The notes under the pieces are model-generated. The model did no database searches, was not told where the DNA came from, and saw only the letters and a list, made by a program, of their open reading frames with translations. Positions 51,850 to 61,370 of a stretch of DNA of 64,000 nt are shown piece after piece; the stretch's first letter is position 1, and every line of letters begins with the position of its first letter. The stretch spans positions 4,056,501 through 4,120,500 of the forward strand of contig NZ_JACHMG010000001.1 of assembly GCF_014204865.1 (NCBI RefSeq), read 5' to 3'. This DNA is from Amycolatopsis jiangsuensis (GTDB lineage: Bacteria; Actinomycetota; Actinomycetes; Mycobacteriales; Pseudonocardiaceae). A program made the position numbers and the translations under genes.

Positions 51850-54777
51850 TTACCGGGCGGCGTTTGTCGCTGCTCGCTCCGCCGAGGCGACCCAGTGCTT
51901 CGCGCCGGCGCGGCGGGCCACTTCGGCGGCTTGCCGGTAGTGCGCGGTGGCCGGGCGGTCCAGCATCGTCGCCAGGTCGCCCAGGAAGTGCGCGACCGGT
52001 CCCAGCGTGACGAAACCCGAACCGGCGCCGGCGAGTTCGTCAGCGGCCGGGGTGAGCAGTGCGTACCGTCGCGCTGCTTCGGCGCGGGTGTCCGGAATGG
52101 TCGAACACGCACTGAGTTCCAGGAACAGGTCCGGACGTTCCGCTATCGGATCCACTGTGGACGGACGGCCGTGCTGGCGGTACAGGCATTGCCGGGCCAG
52201 TTCCGGCATACCCGGTGTCAGGCCGGGCATCTCGCTGCCGGCCAGCCGCACCGCGGCGCTGCGGTAGGCGGCCTCCGCGGCGGCGAGCGGGCCGGTCACG
52301 GCCAGCCGCAGCGCGCGGTACCACTCGGTGAACACCGCGACCAGCGGCAACCGGTACTGCTCGCCCAGCCGGTCGGCGGCGGCCGCGTGCTCGTCGGCCG
52401 CGGCGAAGTCCGCCAGCGCCGAGCGTGCCTGCACGAGCACCAGGTGGCCGAGCACCTCGAAGGTCACCAACCGGTGCCGCCCGGCCGATTCGACCAGTTC
52501 CGCGCCGATCCGCCCGCGCTCGGGCGCCAGCCCGGCACGGGTGAACGACTGCGTCCAGCGCGCGTTCAACGCCAGCGCCAGCAACGCCGGATCCCCGGAC
52601 GCCCGCGCCAGTTCTTCCGCCTCCGCCGCCGCGGCGTGCGCGTGGGCACCGCCGGCACTGCGCAGCTCCAGCGCGATCGTCGCCAGCAGCCGGGCACGCA
52701 CCGACGGGTCCGTCTCGGCTTCCAGCACCCGTCCGGCCGCGTCGGCGATCCGCCGGGCCAACGCGGGGTCGTCGTTGTCGGTCCAGACCCCCGGCACGTC
52801 GAACGCGGTCAGCACCCGTCTGGTCGACGCGAGGTCGGCGCCGGCGAGGTCGAGGGCTTCGCCGCGGTACCGGCGTGCCGCGGCGAGCGAGCCCGTGATC
52901 GCGGTGGTCCGCGCCAGCCCCATCAGCACTTCGGCGGTACGCGGTCCCTGCGCCAGTGCCGCCTCCCCGAGCCGGACTGCTTCGTGCGGCGCGAAGTCCC
53001 GTTCGGCACGTTCTGCGGCCACTCGTGCGTAGCCGACGCCACGGTCGTCGCCCGCACGGAGAAAGTGGTGTGCCAGCAGGGAAACATCGCCAGGACGTCG
53101 ACGCACCAGCGCCTCACCCACCGAAAGATGCAGCTGCCGCCGTTGGGTCATCGGGATGTTCTCGTACACCGCGTCCCGGACCAGCGCGTGCGCGAAGCGG
53201 AACCGCCGAGGACCGTTCGTCACCAGGAATCCGGCGTTCACCGCGATCTCCAACTCCGCTGTCACGTCGCCGAGCAGCCCGGGATCGAGGTCGGCTCCCA
53301 CCACGGCCGCCTTGCGCAACACAGCCCGAACGTCGTCGGACACCCCGTCGAGCCGGTGCCGCACGACGTCGCGGACTCCGTCCGGCAGATCGCCCCGGAC
53401 GTCACGTACTCGCATGAGTTCCTTGACGAAGAAAGGATTTCCCCCGGTACGACGGTGAATCACCTGCGCGCCGTCCTTGCCGGCGAGCTCTGCGACTGCG
53501 GCCACGGAAAGCCCATTCAGGTACAGCCGCACCGGGTCGGCACGCGCGAGCCGGCCGAGGGCAGCGGAAAGTGCCGCGGACACGTCCGTGGTCCGGTAAG
53601 TCGCGACAACCAGTACCGGCATCGGTTCGGCGACCACGGCGGTGAGCAATGACAGCGTCTCCTCGCCTGCCCAGTGCAGATCCTCGAGCACCAGGAGCAG
53701 CGGACCGCGTCGCGCGACGTCCGCGAGCCGCGCCACCACCGCCTGCTGCCAGTGGAATCGCGCCACCGCTGGGTCGGTGGCCCGTTCCCGTGGCGGAACC
53801 GGCTGGCCCAGAGTGTGCAGAATCCGCGTCCACGGCCAGGCCGGCGGCACCCCGGCGTCGTCCGGGTTCGTCCCGCACGCCGTGGTCCGGCCCAGCCGGG
53901 CGGCGAAGTCCGTCACCAGAGCGGATTTGCCCACGCCGGCCTCGCCGGACACCAGGATCAGCCGCGCGTGCCCGGCGGCCTCGGCGAGCGCGGCCAGCTC
54001 TTGGGCCCGCCCGGCGAGCCGTGCCCGGAGGGGAGACGGTGGTGTCAGTCCGGGCGCTTGCGCCAGCACGTCCCGTTCCAGCTGCCGCAACGCCGGACCG
54101 GGATCCACGCCGAGTTCCTCGGCCAGCACCGCACGGGCGCGTCGCAGCGCCGCCAGCGCGGCACCCTGCCGGCCGGCGCGGTACAACGCGAGGACGAACA
54201 GCCGCCAGGCCTCCTCCCGCAGCGGTTGAGCGTCCACATGGGATTCCAGATCCGGCACCACCTCCGCGGCCCGGCCGAGTTCCAGCAGCCCGGCCGCCCG
54301 CCGTTCCAGCGCGAGCAATCGCAGTTCGGTCAGCCGCGAGATCTCGCCGCGGACCCACGACTCTCCGGCGAATTCCGCGTACGGCTCACCTCGCCACCAG
54401 CCGAGCGCTTCGTCCAGCCGCTCGACGAACGGGTCCTCCCGCAGCACCGCCTCGAACCGCCACGCGTCGACCTGGTCCGCTGCCGCTCGCAGGGCGTAAC
54501 CGGGCGCCTCGGTGACGAGCAGCGCCGATGGAGTCCGCGGTGGCCGGTCCGGTTCGAGTGCCCGCCGTAGCGCACCGACGAACGTCTGCACCGCACCGAC
54601 CGCGCCCGCACGCGGCTCGCCCCACAGTGCCTCGACCAGCGCGTCCACCGAAACGACCTGACCACGCGCGACGAGCAGCCGCGCGAGCACCGCGCGGTGC
54701 CGCGGCCCGGGCAGGGCCACCGGCCCGCGCGGGTCGTGGGCGGCCAGCGGGCCGAGCACCGAGAACGACAGGTCCAT
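51850..54777 (-). CDS. Large SARP-type transcriptional regulator with AAA ATPase domain
   Basis: 975 residues. Residues ~1-95 are an OmpR-like winged helix (SVDALVEALWGEPR), ~96-245 the bacterial transcriptional activation (BTAD) domain, and ~262-560 an ATPase with Walker A GEAGVGKSAL and Walker B LLLVLEDLHWA. The rest is helical TPR-like. No C-terminal LuxR HTH is present. Such AfsR-like proteins activate secondary metabolism or stress genes. No biosynthetic cluster adjoins it, so the target is unknown. ATG 54777 matches the family start. Confidence 0.88.
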   Translation of the reverse strand: MDLSFSVLGPLAAHDPRGPVALPGPRHRAVLARLLVARGQVVSVDALVEALWGEPRAGAVGAVQTFVGALRRALEPDRPPRTPSALLVTEAPGYALRAAADQVDAWRFEAVLREDPFVERLDEALGWWRGEPYAEFAGESWVRGEISRLTELRLLALERRAAGLLELGRAAEVVPDLESHVDAQPLREEAWRLFVLALYRAGRQGAALAALRRARAVLAEELGVDPGPALRQLERDVLAQAPGLTPPSPLRARLAGRAQELAALAEAAGHARLILVSGEAGVGKSALVTDFAARLGRTTACGTNPDDAGVPPAWPWTRILHTLGQPVPPRERATDPAVARFHWQQAVVARLADVARRGPLLLVLEDLHWAGEETLSLLTAVVAEPMPVLVVATYRTTDVSAALSAALGRLARADPVRLYLNGLSVAAVAELAGKDGAQVIHRRTGGNPFFVKELMRVRDVRGDLPDGVRDVVRHRLDGVSDDVRAVLRKAAVVGADLDPGLLGDVTAELEIAVNAGFLVTNGPRRFRFAHALVRDAVYENIPMTQRRQLHLSVGEALVRRRPGDVSLLAHHFLRAGDDRGVGYARVAAERAERDFAPHEAVRLGEAALAQGPRTAEVLMGLARTTAITGSLAAARRYRGEALDLAGADLASTRRVLTAFDVPGVWTDNDDPALARRIADAAGRVLEAETDPSVRARLLATIALELRSAGGAHAHAAAAEAEELARASGDPALLALALNARWTQSFTRAGLAPERGRIGAELVESAGRHRLVTFEVLGHLVLVQARSALADFAAADEHAAAADRLGEQYRLPLVAVFTEWYRALRLAVTGPLAAAEAAYRSAAVRLAGSEMPGLTPGMPELARQCLYRQHGRPSTVDPIAERPDLFLELSACSTIPDTRAEAARRYALLTPAADELAGAGSGFVTLGPVAHFLGDLATMLDRPATAHYRQAAEVARRAGAKHWVASAERAATNAAR

Positions 54778-54855
54778 CGGCTCCGCACTGTAATCGGGCC
54801 GGCCGCCCCGCGGTTGCTGATCGGTTGCTGATCGGCCCCGAGCACGCTGACCCGC

Positions 54856-55719
54856 ATGAACTTCGATTACCAGCGAGTCCCGGTCGCCGACGACGTCTCA
54901 CTCTCCGTGGCCGTCGCGGGGTCCGGGCCACCCGTCGTCCTCCTGCACGGGTTTCCGCAGACCCACCTGATGTGGCGGCACGTCGCCGCGGACCTGGCCG
55001 CCGACCACACCGTGCTGTGCCCGGACCTGCGCGGATACGGCGCCAGCGACAAGCCCGCCGACCCGGACGGGCAGGCCTACGCGAAACGCGTCATGGCCGC
55101 CGACGTCGTCGCTCTCGCCCGGGCGTTCGGCCACGAGCGGTTCGCACTCGCCGGGCACGACCGCGGTGCGCTCGTGGCGATCCGCGCCGGGCTCGACCAT
55201 CCGGACGCGATCACGCATCTGGCGGTGCTCGACGTGCTGCCCACCCTCGACATGTGGGACGTCCTGCACGGCGCCGACGCGGCGGTGGCCTTCCACCTGT
55301 ACCTGATGGCACAGCCACCCGGCCTGCCCGAGCACCTGATCAGCGCGGCACCGGACGCGTTCTTCGGCTACTTCCTCGACCTGTGGGCCCGCGATCCGAA
55401 GGCCATCCCGGCCGAGGTCCGCGCGGAATACCTCTCCGCGTCGCGACAAGCCGTCCCGTCGATCGTCGCGGACTACCGGGCGTCCGCGACTGTCGACGTC
55501 GAACACGACCGCGCCGACCGGGCCGCGGGCAGCCAGCTGCGCATGCCGGTCACCGTGCTGCAGCAGGACTGGGGCGCCGCACTCGGCTACGACGGCACCG
55601 CGCTGTGGCGGGCCTGGGCCCCGGACTGCGTGCACGAGACCGTGGACTGCGGGCACTTCATGGCAGAGGAGGAGCCGGCTCGCGTGACGGGTGCGCTGCG
55701 GGACCTGCTGGCCCGCTGA
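54856..55719 (+). CDS. Alpha/beta hydrolase, haloacetate-dehalogenase-like
   Basis: 287 residues. VVLLHGFPQTHLMWRHVAAD, DLRGYGASDKPA and the nucleophile elbow LAGHDRGALVAIRAG (Asp nucleophile) are typical of fluoroacetate dehalogenases and soluble epoxide hydrolases. VDCGHFMAEEEP carries the His. The cap spans ~140-200. It is divergent from the SARP gene across 78 bp. Substrate unknown. Confidence 0.84.
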   Translation: MNFDYQRVPVADDVSLSVAVAGSGPPVVLLHGFPQTHLMWRHVAADLAADHTVLCPDLRGYGASDKPADPDGQAYAKRVMAADVVALARAFGHERFALAGHDRGALVAIRAGLDHPDAITHLAVLDVLPTLDMWDVLHGADAAVAFHLYLMAQPPGLPEHLISAAPDAFFGYFLDLWARDPKAIPAEVRAEYLSASRQAVPSIVADYRASATVDVEHDRADRAAGSQLRMPVTVLQQDWGAALGYDGTALWRAWAPDCVHETVDCGHFMAEEEPARVTGALRDLLAR

Positions 55720-55801
55720 TTCCGCACCGGGGTGCGCCCGCGGCACTGGACTCGGCTGTCAGAATGGTTCGCGACCTGCGGATCTGACAACCGGGAGAGC
55801 G

Positions 55802-56680
55802 ATGTCTGACGGCACGGGCCGCCCACCCGCCGAGGTGCTTGCCGCGGAACTGGCCGCTCTGCGGGAGCGGGCCGGGAACCCGTCGTTCCGGAAGATGGCC
55901 GAACGCTCGGGCCGGATCTCGCACACCACCCTGCACGAAGCCGTCGGCGGAATCCGCTTCCCGTCCTGGGACACCACCCGGGAGTTCGTCCGCGTGTGCG
56001 GTGCGGAGGAACTCCCGTGGCGGCTGCGCTGGGAGGAGCTGAAGGGCCTTCCGGTGGTCCTCACCGATCCGCCGCCGGGCATACCGGCGAGCGTCGAACC
56101 ACCCGCGGGCAGCGCTGAACCGCAGGTGAGCGGCGCCGAAGCGCAGATCACCGCGGCCGAACCGCCGTCCGTGCCGGACGCGACCGCCCGGCCCAGGTCA
56201 CACCGGCTTTCCCGGCGGAAGTACGCGCTGGCGGTGGCCGCCGCGGTGGTCGTGGTGCTCGGCGCGGTGGCCGCGTTCGTGGCGCCGAAGCTCGGAATCG
56301 GCGGTGTGGACGTCGGCGCCCGCATCCGCGGCGACAACACCAGGTTCGTCGCCGACGTGACCGTGCCCGACGGCACCGAGGTGCACGCCGGCGAGACCGT
56401 GCAGAAGGTGTGGGAGCTGGAGAACGCGGGTTCGGTGAGCTGGCACCAGCGGTACCTGCAGCGGATGGACTCACCGCCGGCGCCGGGCAGCTGCCGTACC
56501 CCGGACCGGGTGCCGATCGGCGACACCGCTCCCGGTGAGCACGCGATGGTCAACGTTGCGGTCACCGCGGCGGACAAGCCGGGGCGCTGCTGGATCGGGT
56601 GGAAGATGGTCGACGCCGCGGGTGTCGAGTTCTTCGCCACCCGACGTCCGGTGTACGTGCTGGTCACCGTGGTGCCCTGA
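55802..56680 (+). CDS. HTH - transmembrane - NBR1 Ig-like protein
   Basis: 292 residues. ~10-80 is an XRE-like HTH (GNPSFRKMAERSGRISHTTL), ~85-135 a Pro/Ala-rich linker, ~141-162 a membrane helix after basic SRRKY, and ~180-290 an Ig-like fold like the central domain of NBR1 (VPDGTEVHAGETVQKVWELE, conserved Trp204 and Trp214, AADKPGRCWIGWKM). Two Cys (231, 263) may bridge. A cytoplasmic DNA-binding-like head and outside Ig-like domain suggests sensing or anchoring. Ligand unknown. It has GGGAGAG before the ATG. Confidence 0.78.
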   Translation: MSDGTGRPPAEVLAAELAALRERAGNPSFRKMAERSGRISHTTLHEAVGGIRFPSWDTTREFVRVCGAEELPWRLRWEELKGLPVVLTDPPPGIPASVEPPAGSAEPQVSGAEAQITAAEPPSVPDATARPRSHRLSRRKYALAVAAAVVVVLGAVAAFVAPKLGIGGVDVGARIRGDNTRFVADVTVPDGTEVHAGETVQKVWELENAGSVSWHQRYLQRMDSPPAPGSCRTPDRVPIGDTAPGEHAMVNVAVTAADKPGRCWIGWKMVDAAGVEFFATRRPVYVLVTVVP

Positions 56681-56803
56681 GCCGTCCGGACACTGTCAGA
56701 TTGTGTAAGACCCAGTCCGTCGAGTACCGGACACCGGCCCCCACGGCCAGGATGGAGGCACACCGAAGGCGCCCTCCCGCCGCCTTCGGCCTCCGCTGGG
56801 GGT

Positions 56804-56840
56804 CGGTCCGTGGCAACGTCACCCCCGTTGCCACGGACCG
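56804..56840. terminator. Strong bidirectional hairpin terminator
   Basis: CGGTCCGTGGCAACG pairs with CGTTGCCACGGACCG over 15 bp around a 7-nt loop. It lies between the convergent NBR1-like and AraC genes. Confidence 0.85.
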
Positions 56841-56846
56841 CCGAAC

Positions 56847-57827
56847 TCAGGCGCTGCGGCGGAACGTGCTGCGGTAGGCGCTCGGCGAAACCCCGAGTGC
56901 GCTCTGCAGGTGCTGGCGCAGCGAGGCCGCGGTGCCGAACCCGGCCTCGGTGGCGATCCGGTCGATCGGCAGCTCCGACTCCTCCAGCAGCTGGCGGGCC
57001 CGTTCCACTCGCTGCTGGGTCAGCCACTGCACCGCCGACATGCCCACCTCGTCGCGGAAGCGCCGGGTGAACGTGCGGGTGCTCATCGATTCCTTCGCCG
57101 CGAGTTCGCGCAACGTCAGCGGCCGGTGCAGGTGCTCCAGCGCCCACGCCCGCGCGGCCGAGGTCGACGACGAACGCGGCTCCGGCACCGGACGGCGGAT
57201 GAACTGGGCCTGCCCACCCTCGCGGTGCGGGGACACGACGGTCCCGCGCGCGACCTCGTTGGCCACCGCCGCGCCGAAATCCCGCCGGATCAGGTGCAGG
57301 CACAGGTCGATGCCGGAGGCGACCCCCGCCGAGGTGAACACGTCGCCGTCCTCGGTGTAGAGCACGTCCGGGTCGATCCGCACCCGCGGGTACGCCCGCT
57401 GGAGTTCGTCGGTGGAACGCCAGTGCGTGGTCGCCCGGCGGCCGTCGAGCAGCCCGACCGCGGCGAGCACGAACGCGCCGGTGCAGATCGACGCGATCCG
57501 CGTCCCCGGCCGGACCAGCTCCATCGACCGGGCGACCGGCGGGCTGAGCGACCGGGTGGGCTCGTACTCCGCCGACGACGCCGTGACGACGACCGTGTCG
57601 GCCTCGGCGACCGCTTCCGGACCTTGCGCGATCGGGATGACGAAGTCCGCGTCGGTACGCACCGGCCCGGGTTCCGGCGTGCAGGTGACCACCTCGTACA
57701 GCCGCTCGCCCTCGGCCGAACGGGCCTGTCCGAAGAGCCGTTGCACGATGCCGAGCTCCATCACGAGCATGCCGTGGCGCACGAGCACGGCGACCTTGTG
57801 CCGGCCGGGATGACGGAAAACGGACAT
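56847..57827 (-). CDS. GlxA-type AraC regulator with DJ-1/PfpI domain
   Basis: 326 residues. ~10-190 is a DJ-1/PfpI-like domain (IASICTGAFVLAAVGLLDGR, TTHWRSTDEL). ~225-326 is an AraC double HTH (LTLRELAAKESMSTRTFTRR and LPIDRIATEAGFGTAASLRQ). It likely controls the divergent quinone reductase gene, whose start lies 70 bp away. ATG 57827. Confidence 0.87.
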   Translation of the reverse strand: MSVFRHPGRHKVAVLVRHGMLVMELGIVQRLFGQARSAEGERLYEVVTCTPEPGPVRTDADFVIPIAQGPEAVAEADTVVVTASSAEYEPTRSLSPPVARSMELVRPGTRIASICTGAFVLAAVGLLDGRRATTHWRSTDELQRAYPRVRIDPDVLYTEDGDVFTSAGVASGIDLCLHLIRRDFGAAVANEVARGTVVSPHREGGQAQFIRRPVPEPRSSSTSAARAWALEHLHRPLTLRELAAKESMSTRTFTRRFRDEVGMSAVQWLTQQRVERARQLLEESELPIDRIATEAGFGTAASLRQHLQSALGVSPSAYRSTFRRSA

Positions 57828-57897
57828 GGCCCGATTCTTGCACATGGTGTCCATCAGGCCACTGTTTCCGGTGTACTGCCGTCGGCAAGCTGGATTC

Positions 57898-58602
57898 ATG
57901 AACGTCTTGTGGATCCTCGCCCACCCCGAACCGCAGTCGCTGAACGGCGCCCTTCGCGACGAAGGCATCGCCACGCTGCGTTCCCTCGGCCACGAGGTGC
58001 GCGAGTCCGACCTGTACGCGATGCAGTGGAACCCAGTGGTCGACAAAATCGGCACTGTGCCGGACGACGTCCGCGCGGAGCACGAAAAGCTCGCTTGGGC
58101 GGACACTGTCGTCGTCCAGTTCCCGCTGTGGTGGTTCGGCACGCCCGCGATCCTCAAGGGCTGGATCGACCGCGTCCTCGTACGTGGTTACGGCTACGAC
58201 GTACGCGGCGAGGACGGCCGTGTGCGGCGCTACGGCGAAGGCACTCTGGCCGGGAAACGCGCGCTGACCGTGGTGACCACAGGTGGCAGCGAAGCGGCCT
58301 TCAGCGCGCGAGGCATCGCCGGTCCGCTGGACGACCTGCTGTTCAATCTCCACCACGGCACGTTCTTCTACACCGGCATGTCGGTCCTGCCACCGGTCAC
58401 CGTGTTCGACACGGTTCGAATGACGCAGGAGGACTACGAACTCGCCGTCGAACAGCTGCGCAAACGCTTGCACTCGCTCGAAACGACCGAACCACTCCCG
58501 TTCCGCAGCCAGAACGGCGGGGACTACGACCGCAGCCTCGTACTACGCCCGGAAATCGACCCCGGCCGCAGCGGCTACGACGTGCACCTGCGGGCCGGGT
58601 GA
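57898..58602 (+). CDS. NAD(P)H dehydrogenase (quinone), flavodoxin-like
   Basis: 234 residues. WILAHPEPQSLNGALRDEG and VVVQFPLWWFGTPAILKGWI match the NQO/MdaB-like family. VTTGGSEAAFSARGIAG is the FMN/FAD loop. It reduces quinones or other electrophiles using NAD(P)H. Divergent from the AraC-type regulator. ATG 57898 gives the fold start. An upstream in-frame ATG at 57826 lies in the regulator's 5' end. Confidence 0.86.
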   Translation: MNVLWILAHPEPQSLNGALRDEGIATLRSLGHEVRESDLYAMQWNPVVDKIGTVPDDVRAEHEKLAWADTVVVQFPLWWFGTPAILKGWIDRVLVRGYGYDVRGEDGRVRRYGEGTLAGKRALTVVTTGGSEAAFSARGIAGPLDDLLFNLHHGTFFYTGMSVLPPVTVFDTVRMTQEDYELAVEQLRKRLHSLETTEPLPFRSQNGGDYDRSLVLRPEIDPGRSGYDVHLRAG

Positions 58603-58617
58603 CGCCCGGAGCCGACG

Positions 58618-59436
58618 TCAGCCGAGCGCCTGACTGTACGGCGAGAAGCGCATTCCCGCCTTGCCCGGCAACGGTTTCCCACCCAGCACGAGCCGCGGCG
58701 CGGGCCCGTGCACAGCCAGGCCCCGGTCCCGGCACCACGCCGACAACGCCGGCGCACGGTCGTCCACAGCCAGCCGCAGGTTTCCGTCCGCGGCCAGAGC
58801 GACTCCGCGGACGAGGGCACGCGCCTGCTCCTCGTCCGCGGCGACGACCGGGCCGATCATCGTGATCCCGTCGTGCACCGTGCCGAGGGCGTAGCCGTGG
58901 CCGGTCACGTGCACGTGCTCGGCCTCGAACAACAGCCGGTCCAGCAGCTGCGGGCGGGCGAAGCCCTTCGCCTCGGCATCCAGCTCGTACACCCGCGCGA
59001 CGTCCGCCGGACCGATCGGCCGGGAAACCGGACCGCCGTCGCCGTCGAACCGGCCACGGTGATCGGTGCAGCCGCCATCGAGCACGAAACCCATCGACTC
59101 GTACAGCGGGCGGCCGGTCTCGGTGGCGTGCAACGACACCACCGCGTCCCCGGCCGCCGCGAGCACGTGGCGCATGACCCGGCCGCCGAGGCCCTGCCTG
59201 CCGTACCGCTGCGCCACGACGACCATCGACACCGTCGCGACCGGGCCGGTCGTGGTCAGGATCGCGGTGGCGGCCAGCCCGCCGTCCGGCGCGTCCACCC
59301 CGAACCCACGGCCGGTCTCGAGCAGGATCGCCCACTTCCGCCGTTCGCGCGGCCAGCCCCGGCCGGCGGCCAGCTCGAGGCAGGCGGACAGGTCGGCGGG
59401 CCCGAGCGGGCGGACGGGCAGGTCGGCGATCGGCAC
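58618..59436 (-). CDS. GNAT N-acetyltransferase with second C-terminal domain
   Basis: 272 residues. The first domain (~8-130) has VVVAQRYGRQGLGGRVMRHV (acetyl-CoA loop) and ATETGRPLYESMGFV. The second (~140-272) resembles the tail domain of YitI-like GNATs (RPIGPADVARVYELDAEAKG). GTG 59436 lies 7 nt after minus-strand TAGGCT. Substrate unknown. Confidence 0.82.
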   Translation of the reverse strand: MPIADLPVRPLGPADLSACLELAAGRGWPRERRKWAILLETGRGFGVDAPDGGLAATAILTTTGPVATVSMVVVAQRYGRQGLGGRVMRHVLAAAGDAVVSLHATETGRPLYESMGFVLDGGCTDHRGRFDGDGGPVSRPIGPADVARVYELDAEAKGFARPQLLDRLLFEAEHVHVTGHGYALGTVHDGITMIGPVVAADEEQARALVRGVALAADGNLRLAVDDRAPALSAWCRDRGLAVHGPAPRLVLGGKPLPGKAGMRFSPYSQALG

Positions 59437-59442
59437 GACGCC

Positions 59443-59448
59443 AGCCTA
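59443..59448 (-). promoter_or_regulatory. -10 box of leaderless GNAT gene
   Basis: TAGGCT with six bases to the GTG at 59436. Confidence 0.45.
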
Positions 59449-59493
59449 GGCCGGAGGAGGCCTACGCCACACGCGCAGCGACCGCGCAGTAGT

Positions 59494-59499
59494 TAAGCT
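59494..59499 (+). promoter_or_regulatory. -10 box of leaderless accD gene
   Basis: TAAGCT, 8 nt before the ATG at 59507. Divergent from the GNAT promoter. Confidence 0.42.
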
Positions 59500-59506
59500 C
59501 CGCTCC

Positions 59507-61144
59507 ATGAGCAGTGCGACGCAGCCGCTCGGGACTCCGCCCGAGGAAGAACCGGACATCCACACCACGGCCGGCAAGCTCGCGGATCTCTATCGCCGCT
59601 ACGACGAGGCCGTGCACGCCGGTTCGGCGCGCGCCATCGAGAAGCAGCACGCGAAGGGCAAGAAGACCGCGCGTGAGCGGATCGACCTGCTGCTCGACGA
59701 GGGCTCCTTCGTCGAGCTCGACGAGCTGGCGCGGCACCGCTCCACGAACTTCGGGCTGGAGAAGAACCGCCCGTACGGCGACGGCGTCGTCACCGGCCAC
59801 GGCACGGTCGACGGCCGGCCGGTGTGCGTGTTCAGCCAGGACGTCACCGTGTTCGGCGGTGCGCTCGGCGAGGTGTACGGCGAGAAGATCGTCAAGGTGA
59901 TGGACCTGGCGATCAAGACCGGCCGCCCGATCATCGGCATCAACGAGGGCGGCGGCGCGCGCATCCAGGAGGGCGTGGTCTCGCTCGGCCTGTACGGCGA
60001 GATCTTCCGGCGCAACACGCTGGCCTCCGGCGTGATCCCGCAGATCTCGCTGATCATGGGCGCGAACGCGGGCGGGCACGTGTACTCCCCCGCGCTCACC
60101 GACTTCGTGGTGATGGTCGACGAGACCTCACAGATGTTCATCACCGGTCCGGACGTGGTGAAGACGGTGACCGGCGAGGACGTCACCTTCGAGGAACTCG
60201 GCGGCGGGCGCACGCACAACACCAAGTCGGGCGTCGCGCACTACCTCGGTTCCGATGACGACGACGCGATCGCCTACGTCAAGGAACTGCTCTCCTACCT
60301 GCCGCAGAACAACCTGTCCGAGCCGCCGGAGTTCGACGCCGAGCAGCCGCCGGCCGGGTTCTTCGACGACGTCACCGACACCGACCGCGAGCTGGACACC
60401 CTCATCCCTGACTCGCCGAACACGCCGTACGACATGCACGAGGTCGTCACCAGGGTGCTCGACGACGGCGAGTTCCTCGAGGTGCACGAGCTGTTCGCGC
60501 CCAACATCCTGGTCGGCTTCGGCCGGGTGGACGGCCAGAGCGTGGGCGTGGTGGCGAACCAGCCGACGCAGTTCGCCGGCTGTCTCGACATCGAGGCTTC
60601 GGAGAAGGCCGCGCGGTTCGTGCGGACCTGCGACGCGTTCAACATCCCGGTGCTCACCTTCGTCGACGTGCCGGGCTTCCTGCCGGGCACCGACCAGGAG
60701 TGGAACGGCATCATCCGGCGCGGCGCGAAGCTGATCTACGCCTACGCCGAAGCCACTGTCCCGCTGATCACCGTGATCACGCGCAAGGCGTACGGCGGCG
60801 CGTACGACGTGATGGGCTCGAAGCATCTCGGCGCGGACGTGAACCTGGCCTGGCCCACCGCGCAGGTCGCGGTGATGGGCGCGCAGGGCGCGGCGAACAT
60901 CGTGCACCGCAAGACGCTGGCGAAGGCCGCCGAGGAAGGCCGCGACGTCGAAGCGCTGCGCGCCGACCTCATCCAGGAGTACGAGGACACGCTGCTGAAC
61001 CCGTACGCGGCCGCGGAGCGTGGCTATGTCGACTCGGTGATCGTGCCCGCGCACACCCGTGGCCACATCGCGAAGGCACTCGGCCTGCTCCGCACGAAGC
61101 GCGAGTCACTGCCGCCCAAGAAGCACGGCAACATCCCCCTGTGA
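59507..61144 (+). CDS. accD: Acyl-CoA carboxylase beta subunit (AccD5/PccB-like)
   Basis: 545 residues. The carboxyltransferase halves contain [76 protein letters not shown] and, in the second half, [20 protein letters not shown] and [19 protein letters not shown]. It transfers the carboxyl from biotin to propionyl- or acetyl-CoA, giving methylmalonyl- or malonyl-CoA. The epsilon subunit follows 7 bp later. The biotinylated alpha subunit is not here. Confidence 0.95.
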   Translation: MSSATQPLGTPPEEEPDIHTTAGKLADLYRRYDEAVHAGSARAIEKQHAKGKKTARERIDLLLDEGSFVELDELARHRSTNFGLEKNRPYGDGVVTGHGTVDGRPVCVFSQDVTVFGGALGEVYGEKIVKVMDLAIKTGRPIIGINEGGGARIQEGVVSLGLYGEIFRRNTLASGVIPQISLIMGANAGGHVYSPALTDFVVMVDETSQMFITGPDVVKTVTGEDVTFEELGGGRTHNTKSGVAHYLGSDDDDAIAYVKELLSYLPQNNLSEPPEFDAEQPPAGFFDDVTDTDRELDTLIPDSPNTPYDMHEVVTRVLDDGEFLEVHELFAPNILVGFGRVDGQSVGVVANQPTQFAGCLDIEASEKAARFVRTCDAFNIPVLTFVDVPGFLPGTDQEWNGIIRRGAKLIYAYAEATVPLITVITRKAYGGAYDVMGSKHLGADVNLAWPTAQVAVMGAQGAANIVHRKTLAKAAEEGRDVEALRADLIQEYEDTLLNPYAAAERGYVDSVIVPAHTRGHIAKALGLLRTKRESLPPKKHGNIPL

Positions 61145-61151
61145 GGCTGCG

Positions 61152-61364
61152 ATGAGCGAAACTCCCCTGCTCCGCGTGGTACGCGGCAATCCCGACGACG
61201 CCGAACTGGCCGCCCTCACCGCCGTCGTCGCCGCGGCCGCCACCACCGCCGCGCCACCGGCGAACCGGCCGCGCAAGCGGTGGTGGAACGACCGCGCTGC
61301 CGCGGTCCACGCGGCACCGAGACCAGGCGAAGGAGCCTGGCGCGCTTCCGCGTTACCGCGCTGA
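61152..61364 (+). CDS. accE: Acyl-CoA carboxylase epsilon subunit
   Basis: 70 residues. LLRVVRGNPDDAELAALTAV is the AccE signature. The middle is Ala-rich and the tail has KRWWNDRAA typical of actinomycete epsilon subunits, which stabilise the AccA-AccD complex. ATG 61152 is 7 bp after accD stop. Confidence 0.9.
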   Translation: MSETPLLRVVRGNPDDAELAALTAVVAAAATTAAPPANRPRKRWWNDRAAAVHAAPRPGEGAWRASALPR

Positions 61365-61370
61365 GCACGC

